From assembly GCA_019614645.1 (NCBI GenBank), contig JABWDB010000035.1:1736001-1800000 (forward strand): a stretch of DNA of 64,000 nt. The letters are read 5' to 3'. Positions within the stretch are counted from its first letter, which is position 1. Each line of letters begins with the position of its first letter. A program made the translations under genes and the position numbers. Positions 47,521 through 59,800 of the stretch are shown here, piece after piece. The stretch comes from Stratiolaelaps scimitus (taxonomy: Eukaryota > Arthropoda > Arachnida > Mesostigmata > Laelapidae). The notes beneath the pieces were generated by a model. It was not told the origin of the DNA, did not search any database, and saw nothing but the letters and a program-made list of their open reading frames with translations.

Positions 47521-50500
47521 CCTGGATGGTCTAGCGGTGAGTGTTTATGGAAATTGCTGAACGCGTTTATGCGTACGCAACATTTTCTAGCTTTCATATG
47601 TGCCGTTCTGCCTTTAGCTTGCGCTGGTTTCCCCACAGAAATATCGCATGCCCGTTTTTGGGGACGTGACCGCAGGCGTTTGTTTCTTTCTTACAGAAAC
47701 GACATGAAACTATCGGCAGATTAAAGCTCACAGCTCGGCACGATACCTGGGATCGTCCTGCTGTATATACTTGTGCCTTCGTATCGGCGATGTCTATCGA
47801 TCCTACAGTCCGACACAGGCTGTACTGGGTCGACATGACATGCCAACGAGGCATAGAATTCCCGCACAGCTCAGGATGCTGTGCAGCACTGGACGAAGGT
47901 GTATGAACTAGGTTCTGCTTTCGAGACCTCATAGAACATATCCGGTGTGCCAGATTCCGAAGATGGCGCCTGCGAACTATTTACAATGAGATATGTCAGA
48001 CCAGATAGTCTCGTAGTTACAAGGGCGCGTAGACTGCAAGGTACCCCGATAATCGGGTTATCAACTTGGCAACGGCGAGAGATCACTGCGAGAATCACCC
48101 CAGCCGGAGTTATAGTCTAAGGCGAAAAAAACGATGCTTGGGTGAGCCTCTGTTCCGCGCGTATAGTTCGTTCTTTCCCTTCTGCAAACTCCGATAGTCT
48201 CGTTTATATTTAGGACTAACGCATACGGGAAGTAATGAACCAGGTCGCATAGCAAGTCACGAGTAAAACGCTGATATCTTTCTAAGAATGATGATGTTTA
48301 TTAATATATACTTTAGTGGGTGCTACTCACGAGGCTGTGATTTTTTGCAAATGCGAAATGCATAACATTTGCGGTTTATTTCCGGAACTGCAATTTTACA
48401 ATGATTAAGTTCTCGATTAAAAAATGGGGTAAAAGTAAGAGTGTATTATCACCAAATTGTCATATCCAGCAAGTATCATCACGCGACTGCGGACTGACCA
48501 CCTGACGACTGTATTATATATATATATACGGAGTTAGCGCTGGCCGCGAACTCCGTGTGTTTGCTTATAAAAATGCTATATATACAATTAGTATATGAAA
48601 AGCGGCCAGCTTTTGACCAACGTGGTTATAAGTGCACGAGATAATCGATTGAAGCTCTGTGACTCACTCATAATTGGTGTGCCCCTGCCTGGGTCTTTAA
48701 CATGGGATAATTATGCTGTTCATTCTTAATGACTGCATAATATGTTCAAGCTTTGGACACGCATTTGTGTGCAAATGGTTCGTTCAAGGTTATATTCGAC
48801 GAAAATTGCCATTTGTATACAGCAATAATTGCCAACTGGTACCCCATTGAAAACTTTAACACTTGGGAGGTCAGTAACGAACGCGTGGGGTTGTTTCGCC
48901 CAGATAAGATTAGCATCAAGGATCATCCGTTTGACAGGCAATGGCTGGTGTTAGGTTATCTGAAGGCACGACACTTGTCACTGTTCAACTATCCGAGTAC
49001 TCTTCGCGCTTCGACGGCACCGCAACTCACGGGGCCATCGCCGAGCGGGTATTTCCCCTGAAAGTGAGAACTTTGCATAGCGGCTAAGTAACTAATCTTG
49101 GTATGGTTTGTCCATAAGCCTGGGAAGATGAGGATAGCTAGTGAAGAAATGCTACAACGATCTTATTTCCGTTGGATTTTCAAGCAGGGTTATTCTAGTA
49201 CACCCTAATGTGCTAATGCGTATTAGTGTGCATACTGCATGCCAACAATAGCAGCAGCAGCAGCAGTAGCTTTGACTGCACCAGGCATTTTTCGGCTTGT
49301 CGGCTCGGACGCCTATACCCTCTCTCCCTCAGCCTCTCGCTCAGTATCTCAAAAACAATTTAAGTCGTAGCTAAGCGCAAACGTCACTCGAGAGCTCGTT
49401 GGCTTCGTCTTATTCTCTATTTCTGGAGCTTTCGCAATCCGGAGATGCACTTGCGGCCGCCTCGCTTTCCGATGCTGAACTCGATGCCAGATCTCCTCCT
49501 ATACATCGAGACAAGGCTATGCAAATAAATAAGGAGAACGCGAATGCTTCTGATTCCGAACCGTCTCGGTTACAAAACTCTTGGAGGAGAAGCCCAATGG
49601 CTATTGGTGAAATTTCCTATTGGTGCCAATTATCAACACCTCAGAGAGAAGAACTTGACTATGAGCGGTTTTGCGGTGTGAGTATCGTTACACACATCGA
49701 AGAAAGAAATGACCAATTAGCTAAAATAATTCAGCACAAATTTGATTCTCCAAGAACGCCTCTGTCATAGCTAGCAGACACCGGTTGTAAACAGCTTAGA
49801 GCTAGTCCGAAGTTGGCTCATTAACCTAGAAGCGATGCTGCGGTCCCAAACGGACTCGAAGAAGGTGTTTAGGTACTTGAGGGGTTCGTTCCACCAGTTC
49901 TGATAAAATGGTCCCTGGCGCAATGGCTCACCGCCGCGTTGAAATCAGGTGTCCTTCTCTGAATGGGAATTCTGGCCACAGAATGCAAAACCTAATCCAA
50001 CGCGTCACTCCCTGGTGGATAAATGATCAGGAAGTAGTTAGCCAGAAAAAATTTACTTCGGCACTTAGGAACGCCCCGAAGCCAGTAGGTGCTAGATCCA
50101 GTATGGGGCTGATATTAACAAAAAAAACACGTTGACCCATTTGGAGGCGCTCTAGTTGAAGTAACACATTAATTAACAATAAATCTACTACGCACCAGGG
50201 GATTACAGCTTCGGAGCTCCCCAAGTTGCATCGGCCATATTTCCCTTCAAATCTGCTCGTCTAACCACAAAATAGCGACATCGTTCGTCAAGAATAGTCG
50301 CTTTTCTCGCGAGCTAGCCCGCTTCGAATAGTATCAGCGTTCAAGCTTCAACGGTGGTCTTTACCCTATGTTTGTTCCTCAGCCACTGAACAGTAAAGCA
50401 ATACAATAAAAAAATAACTAGGAAATAAATAAAATACCTAGATATGGATAAGTTCTTCACAGTTCTGCCTCCAATAGTAAAATGCACTCGCATCCACATC

Positions 50501-51299
50501 AGCTTCCTTCCGCTGATTCAATAAAGGTTTCTAGGCGACGACATGTTCATGATATGAGGTGCCCTTGAAGAACACCGCTCGCAGGCAACTGTAACCTTCG
50601 AAACTGAATAGCCACCAAATTTTATATATGTATAATAGTTAGACGAACCGCCCGAAGTTGAAACGGTACGGTCATCTGAGGAAAACACTGTAAAATGGAC
50701 GAAGGGCACAAACGTAAAGGGAGACACATCAACGATGGAGAGCGAAATCTCTACGGCCGTTCCGGAGCCAAGTGGCAATTTCAGTAAATCTACGCGTCCC
50801 TCTAAATGACAACAGGTATCCTTAGATTTCCTTCATCGATCCATTGTTAATAAGGCGTGCAGTTCGGCCGACCCAGCTTCATCGAGCACCACCGATATCG
50901 GCACTTTGGCTTAATGGACGACAGCCTATGTTCTAGTACTAAGCCAAAAATGGATTAAATAATGAACCCATGCTGGACAGTCAACAGTGTGTGCAGCCAA
51001 GCGTCACATCGTGATAGCTACAGGAGGATGTAGTGGTGTTACTGCTGCTGCTGCTTGTGCTGCCTACGTATTTCGACCAAAGCACGCTGTAGAATTCGAC
51101 TTAGAGCATACAAATGTGCTGCTAACGTGCCGTAGTGAATGTCGCTGATTAGCTGCGAATGGTTAATTCGAACGTGTCGTGACTTCAAACAGGATTTGCT
51201 ACATTCATTGACTGAGCCATGTGACAATTTGGAAGGTTCGTCACCACAGGCGTCTATATGAATCATTGCTCAAAACGAATCGTACGATTTTATCTAGCA
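47521..51299. other. Intergenic, isolated ORFs
   Basis: It holds a KEN-containing ORF (49399-49770, listed), a 102-codon plus ORF at 48753-49061 with no recognised domain, an A-box-like sequence near 49918-49933, GCA repeats near 49252-49268 and a CTG run near 51043-51056. Confidence 0.4.
49399..49770 (+). CDS. Unassigned intron-less ORF with KEN motif
   Basis: The frame is open from just after a TAA near 49373. The ORF is listed from a TTG at 49399; the first ATG lies further in, giving about 83 codons from MQINKENANASDSEP to SPRTPLS. Composition is balanced and protein-like. A KEN tripeptide in a polar context could be an APC/C degron, and SPRTP is a candidate CDK site. No family was recognised. 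It may be a real small gene, a retrocopy or chance. Confidence 0.3.
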   Translation: MASSYSLFLELSQSGDALAAASLSDAELDARSPPIHRDKAMQINKENANASDSEPSRLQNSWRRSPMAIGEISYWCQLSTPQREELDYERFCGVSIVTHIEERNDQLAKIIQHKFDSPRTPLS

Positions 51300-54124
51300 T
51301 CTGACCGCACGCTCGTTAGAGGCAGGCCCCCCCTCCCTACTCCGGTCTCGAATGTAATATCTCTGCCGGTCGTGAAAGGTCAGAATGCGACCAGATCTTC
51401 TTCAACTTTCGTAGAGTCAAATCAACACACGATGACAGTGGGACACAGGCAGGCAGGCAGGCAGACACGTGCAACGGCCTCCAACGGTTTTGTTGTTCGA
51501 GTCCTGTTAGAGGAAACCTGCTTCGCTGCGCCGCCGTTTACACAGACAGACCAAGAGAGAGAGAGCGAGGGAGCGAGGGAGAGATACAGAGGGAGTCTGC
51601 GACCATCAGACTTCGCTTGTTGTCTGCGCCACAGCCAGGCCCCATACTGGAACTATAGAGAGTGGACGATATGAGGCAGCGACTCGGGGTCTCCATTTCC
51701 TCATAACAAGTTTGCGATAGCGGCCGATCGATCCATTCACTTGTGCTTTGTTCCGCAGCCACTTGCCAGCGTCTCGCTTTGCCAGAGTCGATTTGGCCGT
51801 CCATAACCGTCGTCGTCATCATCGTCTCCGCGCATCCACGATCCACACCACAGGGGAAAAATATGGAAAAGGTAGCTGTTGAGACGCGGTTGTCCGGACG
51901 TCGCGACGGAGTCGCCGACGTCATCGAATCGAAGATTTTCTCCATCGGGGCAAGCCGTCCTACGCGAAACACAGAGACGTGTGCTGGAGCGGTAGCTATC
52001 ATCGGTATTTTAGCTGATTGTTGTTGGTTAGCGGGAGCCTATCACTACTACACGCTCCGGGGGACAAGCAGGAGATGGGAGCTCTCTCACGGCGACCGTC
52101 GGGTCGAGGGCGCGTGCATGACCTGTATTCGGTATGACTATGTGGTCTTGGAGTTAACAAAAGAAGCAAGCCGACACAAGGATAACGAGCAGATAAGCAA
52201 CCGGCCAATGGTCGAATTCGACCATTGCTATGAAATCGTCCATATATTGACTCATGTAGATTTATTTCTACGTTGTGTGTGCTCGTGCGCGTATGGATAT
52301 ACGAGTGCCTTTGATTCATGTCGAGTTTAGTACGTGGGTGGCACAGGCCGAGTTAGCAGAACATCATCATGTGTTGTTCTTACCTTGCGGGGCGGGGGCT
52401 GCGCCTTCACCGACATGGCTAAGTGACCGAGTCACTTTGCCTGTTGCGTCAGAGAACAACGATGTCCGTTTCGTCCGCCAGTGGCTCGGTCGGTCGTTCA
52501 GTTGCGAGTCAACGACGTCAGATTACGTTCAGGTCTGCACAGTTCTCGTCAGACTGCTAACGATCATTTGAACAATCCCAATGGCCAGTAGCGCAGTGGC
52601 TGTGGTCGCTCGGCTCCGATCGTCGTTTGGCTATCGACTCGTTGGCTGACCGAACGAACGTCGGTGTTCGTCATGTGCGCCTCGTCTCGCCGATCGGATC
52701 ACGGATGCGGATTTGCCGCAGTCATCTCGGGGCCTCCTCCTCTTGTTCACCTCCGATCTGCTGTCCTCTGTTCCGAGGCTAGAGCGATCTCCACACCATT
52801 CACGGCCAGGCTAAACACAGCACCACGACAACTATCACCGACTACACGTACACGTTGGCTAGCGTCCCCGTTGCAGTTCGCGCGCTTACTGCAGTTGGCC
52901 CGCACTAACGAAAATTCCACTCAACTATATTCCAGCCCAGCCCAGCCCAGCCCGATCGACTGCCCCACGTACGCCCTCACGGTCAGCCACTCCGAATTCG
53001 AGAGCGTTACCTCTGCAAGAAGCTGAAGGCAGGCGATGATAGGGTCGCGAAATTTCAACGAAACAAAACTCGTCTACTGTTCGTATTCACCACGGCTACG
53101 CGCGATCCGCCGTTATACACGCAAATACACAGACACACACCCGCACTCTCACACACACATACACGCACCCACTATAGCTGCCGTTTTTTCTATCGCCGAT
53201 CGTCTCTTGCTCAGAGTCGGCTGGCAATCCAGCCAGTGGACAGCTAACCTTCGTACATTGCTTGTGGCTCGGCCCTTCGACTGTATCACATGATGCCTGC
53301 TCCCATAGACACGACGACGCGGTCTGGATGCTCGCCGTCTCGTTCGCGCACTCCGTTTCAGCACTACCCCCGAACGACGGCTGCGGCCGCACACTGCTGC
53401 CCTACTAAGCGCGCACGCCATGAAGGGTGGTGGCGACAACCCCCAAGCGCTCCCCTGGGCCACCTCGGCCACGCTAGCTCCGCCCACATAGGCGTTTCAG
53501 CCCCGGGCGCGAGTCCACCCCGCCGAGAGGCTTCGTCGAGAGCGAACCGGACGAGAGGCCAGGCTGGACACCCGACCCCCCCGGTGAACGGACGAAAGAC
53601 AAGCGTCGAGACAATTCACGTGTGAAATCTGCCATGCGCCAAACGTGTTCATGGGTTCGAATTCTGCCGAATGATCCCAGGCAATCTCCCCTTTCGCAGG
53701 TCTGTCGCTCGCCCGCGCTGACACGCTTCTCTGGGCGCCATCTTGAACCTTTCGCCCCGGGCCCCCGGGGCCGCAGTTGGGTAAAAGACAACGTTTGCCT
53801 CCACAGCGCCGCCCGCCCGCCCGTCCGGCCCCAACTCTCGGCCGATGGGGTTAGTTCCCGTGTCGCACCAACGCCCCCCCCCCCCCCCCCGGGTGATGCA
53901 CCATGCTTTGATCGTTGCCGGGAAAGACAACGATCATGGAGCTCTATCCACATTGACTGGCATGGCTGTATAGATAGAGCTCGTGCTGCGCTGCTGTGAT
54001 TTATGGCGTTCTTATCATTTGTGGAGTTGACATACACGTTGGTTAGCGGCAGCGATATGTGAACTGGACGAGCTGGTGCCGCCCCCGATTGAGCTTGAAC
54101 GCAAACGGTGGATGATGATGGCAA
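51300..54124. promoter_or_regulatory. Second CpG- and GC-rich block, candidate promoter or 5' UTR
   Basis: A marked rise in CpG. Features include GGCA repeats (51448-51463), CAGCC repeats (52935-52952), CA runs (53128-53165) and a C17 run (53874-53890) in a CCCCGGGCCCCCGGGG context. Plus ORF 51743-52330 (195 codons) and minus ORF 53474-54124 (216 codons) are long but overlap other long frames on both strands, as expected in GC-rich DNA. No start, splice or domain evidence supports them. It could contain a distal nwk promoter or the 5' end of another gene. Confidence 0.35.
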
Positions 54125-54148
54125 AGCTCGATTTATCAGACTGTCATG

Positions 54149-54194
54149 ACAGCCATAATTAGTACACGATGCGTGGTAAACTAATTATGGCTGT
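54149..54194. repeat. 15-bp perfect inverted repeat
   Basis: ACAGCCATAATTAGT and its exact reverse complement ACTAATTATGGCTGT, separated by 16 bases, at the edge of the GC-rich block. Possibly a small MITE or a stable hairpin. Confidence 0.9.
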
Positions 54195-56400
54195 AGTAGT
54201 AATAGTTATACAATTAAGTATAAATTGAAAATATTAAATTATTTATTGAATTATTATATTTATTGAACATATATATATATATAGCATTCTTTTCACCGAA
54301 TCAATTTTGTGCCAAGCGTTGCTGCGCCGTTGTGCCTCCGGACATAATGTTCATCACGCGTCGATGGTGCGTCCACAAGATGGACGCGATTTTTTTATTT
54401 CCTTGTTCTTCGTTCATAATAAAATTTAAATTCGCTTTTCGATTAAATGTAATCACTTGATTGTGTTTCACGTTAATTGGTGTCTGCCAAATCGTTTCTT
54501 ACTGGCTAACACACCCAATTATGTGCTCAGCTTTGGTTGTCGTTAGAAAGACGATACATCATGAATTGACATTGTTTGACATCGAGTTGCTTAGACGATT
54601 AACCATCATAACAATCATAGACTGCGATTTCTTGAAAAGCAATGATGATGCAAAGAGCTCAGATGGCAACTTTTCACGCATGTTCTTCCTAGAGACAAAA
54701 ATGCGTTATACATTCACCCCCTAAATTGGACGGATTTCGGAGTCATAACGACAATGAGTATGTTGGTGGAACCATGAAAGGTTGCAAGTTTTTGAGTTGA
54801 AAGATATGGGCTCGTTAAGCTAAACAGTAGCTATAGACAAACAGAAATAGAAACTACGAGGTTTTCGTTATATGGCCAGCCTGAAAGAAAATTCGGTATT
54901 CCGTATTTATAGGATAGCTGGCCAATACGTTTCGTAGTATGCGATGCTTAGCTAACCATTACACATGTTTTGAAAGGCAGAGGAAAATAAAGGGGAATAA
55001 TACCCTTTTCAACCGGCAGATTGTGCTAGATTCTTCGGATATAGCACAGCCAAAGAGAAGAATCATAAACATAATTGATCAGTCCTGATGAGAAAGAATG
55101 TGGGAGAGAGAGAGCGGCACAACTATCACAGACTACCTCGGAGAAGGCCAATCTACTCTGTGAGCACTTCGGAATGACATTCAGAGATGGGAGGGCGCTA
55201 CGCCAGATCATCAGAGCACTTTTGTGTCCCGCAGGCCTACACAATGCGAACAACGATGAAGACAGATCGTAAATTCGGGTCCAAGCCTTGCTTCGGACAC
55301 AACCGTTACCGTTATGAACACCGTGTGTTTAGACATATCTATTATATCCAACGAATTTTTCAAGAGAGCAGAAGTAAGGCACGCCAGATCAATCAGTCAT
55401 ATATTCTAACGGCCATTAGAGGAAAGAAACGTCCCCACCGATATGGGGTCCCGCCCCAGCTGGGTTTGCATATTGCTTGCAACGTGGACGACGTCAAAAT
55501 TGCCATGGCTTCGCGAGCGATCTGCCAATTTTATTTATATTTAAACAAAACTAGATGCGCCATGCTGTTTACTGATGAATAAATCGTTTCGAAAAAATAA
55601 AGATGCTCCTTAGTTTACCCTTGGATTAAGAGAGAGAGAGAGTTTCTCTCAGATCTCCCTCCGTCAACCTAAACTTGTGCCGCGTCTACGTTGCTCCGCT
55701 GCTGTTCGATGTTTGTCTCGGGTAAAGTTCGAGTACGAAGCGAAGCAGTAACGTACACACGACAAAATGCGGAGAAAATTTCCTCGACGGGTCAAGGTTC
55801 GTCGTCGTCAACGAGAGGCATAGTAATGAAGTCTGTAGTTCAGAGACTCAAACCGAATTCAGAGAGAGGCATATTCAAGAATGAAAGTATTATGTGCACG
55901 TGAACGTTTACGGGTTAAACCCCCCCCCCTCCCGCACCATCAACAATAATAAAGTGTTGATGTGGAGATGCAGACATGATTTTAGCACATTGCAAACTTC
56001 ATTTGACTAGAAATTAGTGGAGTTAAACAATTGCGCGGAAGATGAATACAGAAATCATATAAGATATACCTTTGTTAAGCCATGTAATGACGTGCTCGAT
56101 AAAGACTGTGTGAGCTTTGTCGCTATGCTCGCTCCACTCTACCCGAGCTCTCTGAGTAAGGTACGAAATTAGATCAAATTTTTTTGAAATATTGCAATGT
56201 ACCACACGCCTACGGGGTATACATTATGTCGGCTTATATATATATATATATATATAATAGTGTATAGTGTGTGTGTGTTGATACAGTATGTACGGTGTGT
56301 AATGCATATGAGTTAATTAAACTTTGGGTTTCACTTCGAATGTAACTAGTTTGAAGGTTTATTGGTATATTTAAGGAACTGCAATTTTTACAATGCTAGA
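54195..56400. other. Intergenic, AT-rich, no gene called
   Basis: A 131-codon plus ORF at 55187-55582 has mixed composition but no recognised domain. A GA run lies at 55629-55642, a C11 run near 55920 and a TA run at 56236-56256. Confidence 0.35.
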
Positions 56401-56408
56401 GTTCTCTT

Positions 56409-56511
56409 ATATGTCACATCGCGGGACTCGAACACGTGGTCTCTGGCTGTTTACAGCCAAAGCCACTTTACCACCTAAGCCACCACGCTGACTTCGTGGT
56501 GGCTTAGATGG
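56409..56511 (-). repeat. tRNA-like SINE head ending in an inverted repeat
   Basis: On the minus strand GGTGGCTTAGGTGGTAAAG (A-box-like) is followed by a GGCTG-TAAA-CAGCC stem-loop and GTGTTCGAGTCCC (B-box-like). Next to it, 56471-56487 and 56495-56511 form 17-bp arms (one mismatch) around a 7-base loop, so the A-box end is present twice head to head. Confidence 0.6.
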
Positions 56512-56656
56512 CTAAGCTAGAAGCTTCGAAGATTCTTGAGGGACTTGACATCTTTTAGAGGGCACAACACCAGCCTTCATTAAATTGCTGTAAAAGCCGG
56601 GAGTCAGTGGCAGCAAACTTAAGCATTCTCGAAAATGATAACGGTTACAGCAACCC

Positions 56657-56830
56657 TTTTTTTTTTTAGAGGAGGAAATTTTCTTCAAACGCACGGTTAC
56701 CACCAGAGACATTCCAATCTCCATGAAAGTGGGCCGATCCAGTGCAGTTGGGTTGACGTGGATGACAAGACGCCTCTGCCTGCTAAAACCATCCTTTGCT
56801 GAGAGTGTATCTCTTCCCCACAGTCGGCAC
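56657..56830 (-). repeat. Retroelement-like 3' end (family 3, copy 2)
   Basis: An 11-T run is followed by GAGGAAATTTTCTTCAAACG, TCCATGAAAGTGGGCCGAT, GACGCCTCTGCCTGCTAAA and ATCTCTTCCCCACAG. It is collinear with the copy at 63.04 kb over about 170 bases. On the minus strand it runs into poly(A). Confidence 0.75.
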
Positions 56831-59800
56831 GCTTGGCATTACTTCGATCTCTGGGGAAGGCGTGTACAGCTACCGGCGTACGACAAGTGCACGAATGACG
56901 ACGTGTCAATATTGCCATATTATGTATCTCAGTCAGCGTAAATGGCGGTCAGAGTCCGTAGAGGATTCGGAGATCAGCAATTTTAGGACAATGTTTACCA
57001 TCTATTATAATGTAGCGGTAACATTTTCCATCATGAGAATTGATATCATATGTATCATATCGAGCATACATTGTCTTCATTCTGTTGTTCATGCGCTCAA
57101 GCGATTTTCGTTTGGAAGTTAAGTAACGAGATGTCCTTTTCCGCGATGAGTGTCTCACCTAGAACTGGAGAGATCTTCCAATCCAGTCAGATCATTTTGG
57201 CTGCAGGTCGAAGACAAACTTAACCGGTTCACTGTCAACTGACTTAAGAATCTGACCTGAGGAGATCGCCAGTGATACCACCAAGCCATGCGAAAGAGAG
57301 AGAGAGAGAGAGAAAAATCATAAATATTCATGCACCAATATACCATGTCACGCTTTTGATACGATGTACGGCCAATCATTCGCTGTGCTTATTTGCCGAG
57401 GATGCCGGCCTCGCTTGTAGGCGTGAAGCAAAGTTGTCCATAGGGGGGTCAGCTGGAGGAGAGACAGCGTTCCCCGCCAAGCAAGGAGTGCTCTCGTGTG
57501 AACATCCGTCCTTCCGCGAAATGTGTCAAGTCCGATAGAATGCCGTTGTTGAGCACTTAGCACAGTTTCCCGAGCGCTCGTTATCTGAGTGCGAGCTGCT
57601 CCCTGTTTGCAACATTGTTGATTATGCAGACGACAATACAGACCGGTCAAGTCATCACTACTCGAGCAACGAGTCGCACTCATGAAGTGGCCATGCCGAG
57701 ATAAAATATCTGACCACAGAGGAAGCTACGCCACTTGCCGAGCTGTTAATTTGATGAATTCAGGTTGAACAGTACGAAATGATCATCAATAACACTGATT
57801 CAAAATAACCCCAGGTGAACCCAACTATCCAGAACAAAAGCCGTATTCGAGATCAACTCCACACCTGGTCACTTCATAGGTCTATTTCATTGTTATCACG
57901 CACGATTATCAGAGCATTAATGTTTACCTGTTGGGAATATTTGTTGCACTTCGACTCTATACTTAAACAGGTTACAGATTATTTTCATGTACTCGTGTTT
58001 CTTGAATTCTTCCATTGATCTTGACCAATACAGAATAGCACCGCATCTGCAGGTTAACCTCGCCCTCCAGATCTGTATAATTTCTGTATATGATAAACCT
58101 TCGTCGCTCCTTTCGCGCACTGGAGATTGTGCCTCAGACAGAAATCTCTGAATCAATACATCAGCACGGGCCAGCCGTAGCGCAGCAATACTCTTGCCTT
58201 TGAATATTTACCAACATCCCAACCAGTTGTTAGCTGCACATTGGCTGGAAACTTTCGTGCATACGCGGTTTAGCCTACGGATTACGCTGGTTACCCCATC
58301 GTCAGAAAACGAGTGAGACCCCAACGACAAGACAAGCCTGTGAGACTGTGGTCCTCGCGAAACTCGAATGTATCACTACAACTTTCGTAATGTGGCCAGA
58401 CGTCGCCTGTGCGAACTCGTCGAAAAAAAACGCCAGCCCAGATACGACTTTTCAAAGTGTGACTCGACCCATAAAAGGCGGTCAGGGTTTTATAGCTGCG
58501 GCCAGGAGACAGTTTTGTAATAAACTACGATATAATTTCGTTGAGCGTGTTAGTTATGGAAGTCATGAAGGAAGCGACGATGGTGGTAATTATATAATGA
58601 ATGCGCGATTGACACAATTCACCTGCTCGGAATCTGTCATTTTGTCGACGCATTCAATGATTATGAGAAGGGCGCCATCTCTCACGTGTATGTACTATTT
58701 CTGGATGGCCAGTTGGTCTACGCCGGTTACAGGTGGCAATCCACCAAACGCTGCGAAGGGCTAGATCGCTCGCGGTTTGTCGAAACAGCATAGCTGCAGT
58801 CGTAATTAGTATGCGTAAACGTCAAGAATCAGAGTGCTGTTTTATAGTTTAGATAACGTATTCTGGGACAGAGCAATGATTCAACGACGGACAGCACTGA
58901 AGGGTAAGACTGTATCAACCACAGTACCTATCTAACTATATAAGAATAATCTATACCATTTATTTACGCCGAAAAATTTTGCAATGAAACAAAGAAACAT
59001 CACTAATTCCGGGTTCAGTAACAGTGTTGAGGGGTTGTCATTCGTAGAGCGAAAAGTTCTCCTCAACATTTGGCTAATCAATCCGTTCGCTCAATGCGAC
59101 ACCAGTAAACACGCTGATAATTAGTGTTTACGACGAGTTTCCTCGATGAAGCAATTGCTCAAGACGAAAAACTTCACGATGAAAAGCCCGCTTCCTTATC
59201 CGTTGTATTAGAATATGTCCCATATCTAATTTTCACGTGAGACCTACTGTGACATAATAGATGTTTACTTCAACAAGCGAAAGAGTCGAGAACGCTCTAT
59301 CATGGTTAATCCGACTTTCCTGAGATAAACAGTTGAATTCTACGAATCAACAGTGTGTTCGTCAGCTCTGTGTTAAGTCAAGTGGCTTTGCGTAGCCAGG
59401 CCACAGGACAGAGTCGTGGTTGTCTCGTCGGCTGCACAGCTGTTTTCAGATGCCCCCATCTGTATTTCCAACTAAGCTGACACCGGCGAGGGAATAACCG
59501 CTTGCGCGATTCCTTGTGCGAGCGATTGCCCAGAGGCAGGAGGACACAAATTAGTTAGTTATTGCCTCTGGTTTATCGTACGACGCAGGCCTCACCTACA
59601 TAGCATCGTACGTCCTCCGGTAATTATGGAAAATACCTCAGATTTGCACAATGTCAAACGGTGTCAAACGGCTCTTCCACAGCCCAATATTATGCTGGAT
59701 GGCCCTTGACAACGCCGGAGATGTTTTTCTACTTGCCAGTTAAGCTATGTTCGTTTGGTAATATGGTTCGAAGTAATTGGAGAAAATAGTTCTGTACCAT

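Noticed and set aside
51743..52330. Plus-strand ORF of 195 codons
   Set aside because: The longest plus ORF in mid-GC sequence, but with no recognisable domain and a competing 154-codon ORF on the other strand. Left unannotated without expression data.
53474..54124. Minus-strand ORF of 216 codons
   Set aside because: It begins at a TTG, crosses a C17 homopolymer coding poly-Gly, and has no domain or splice support.
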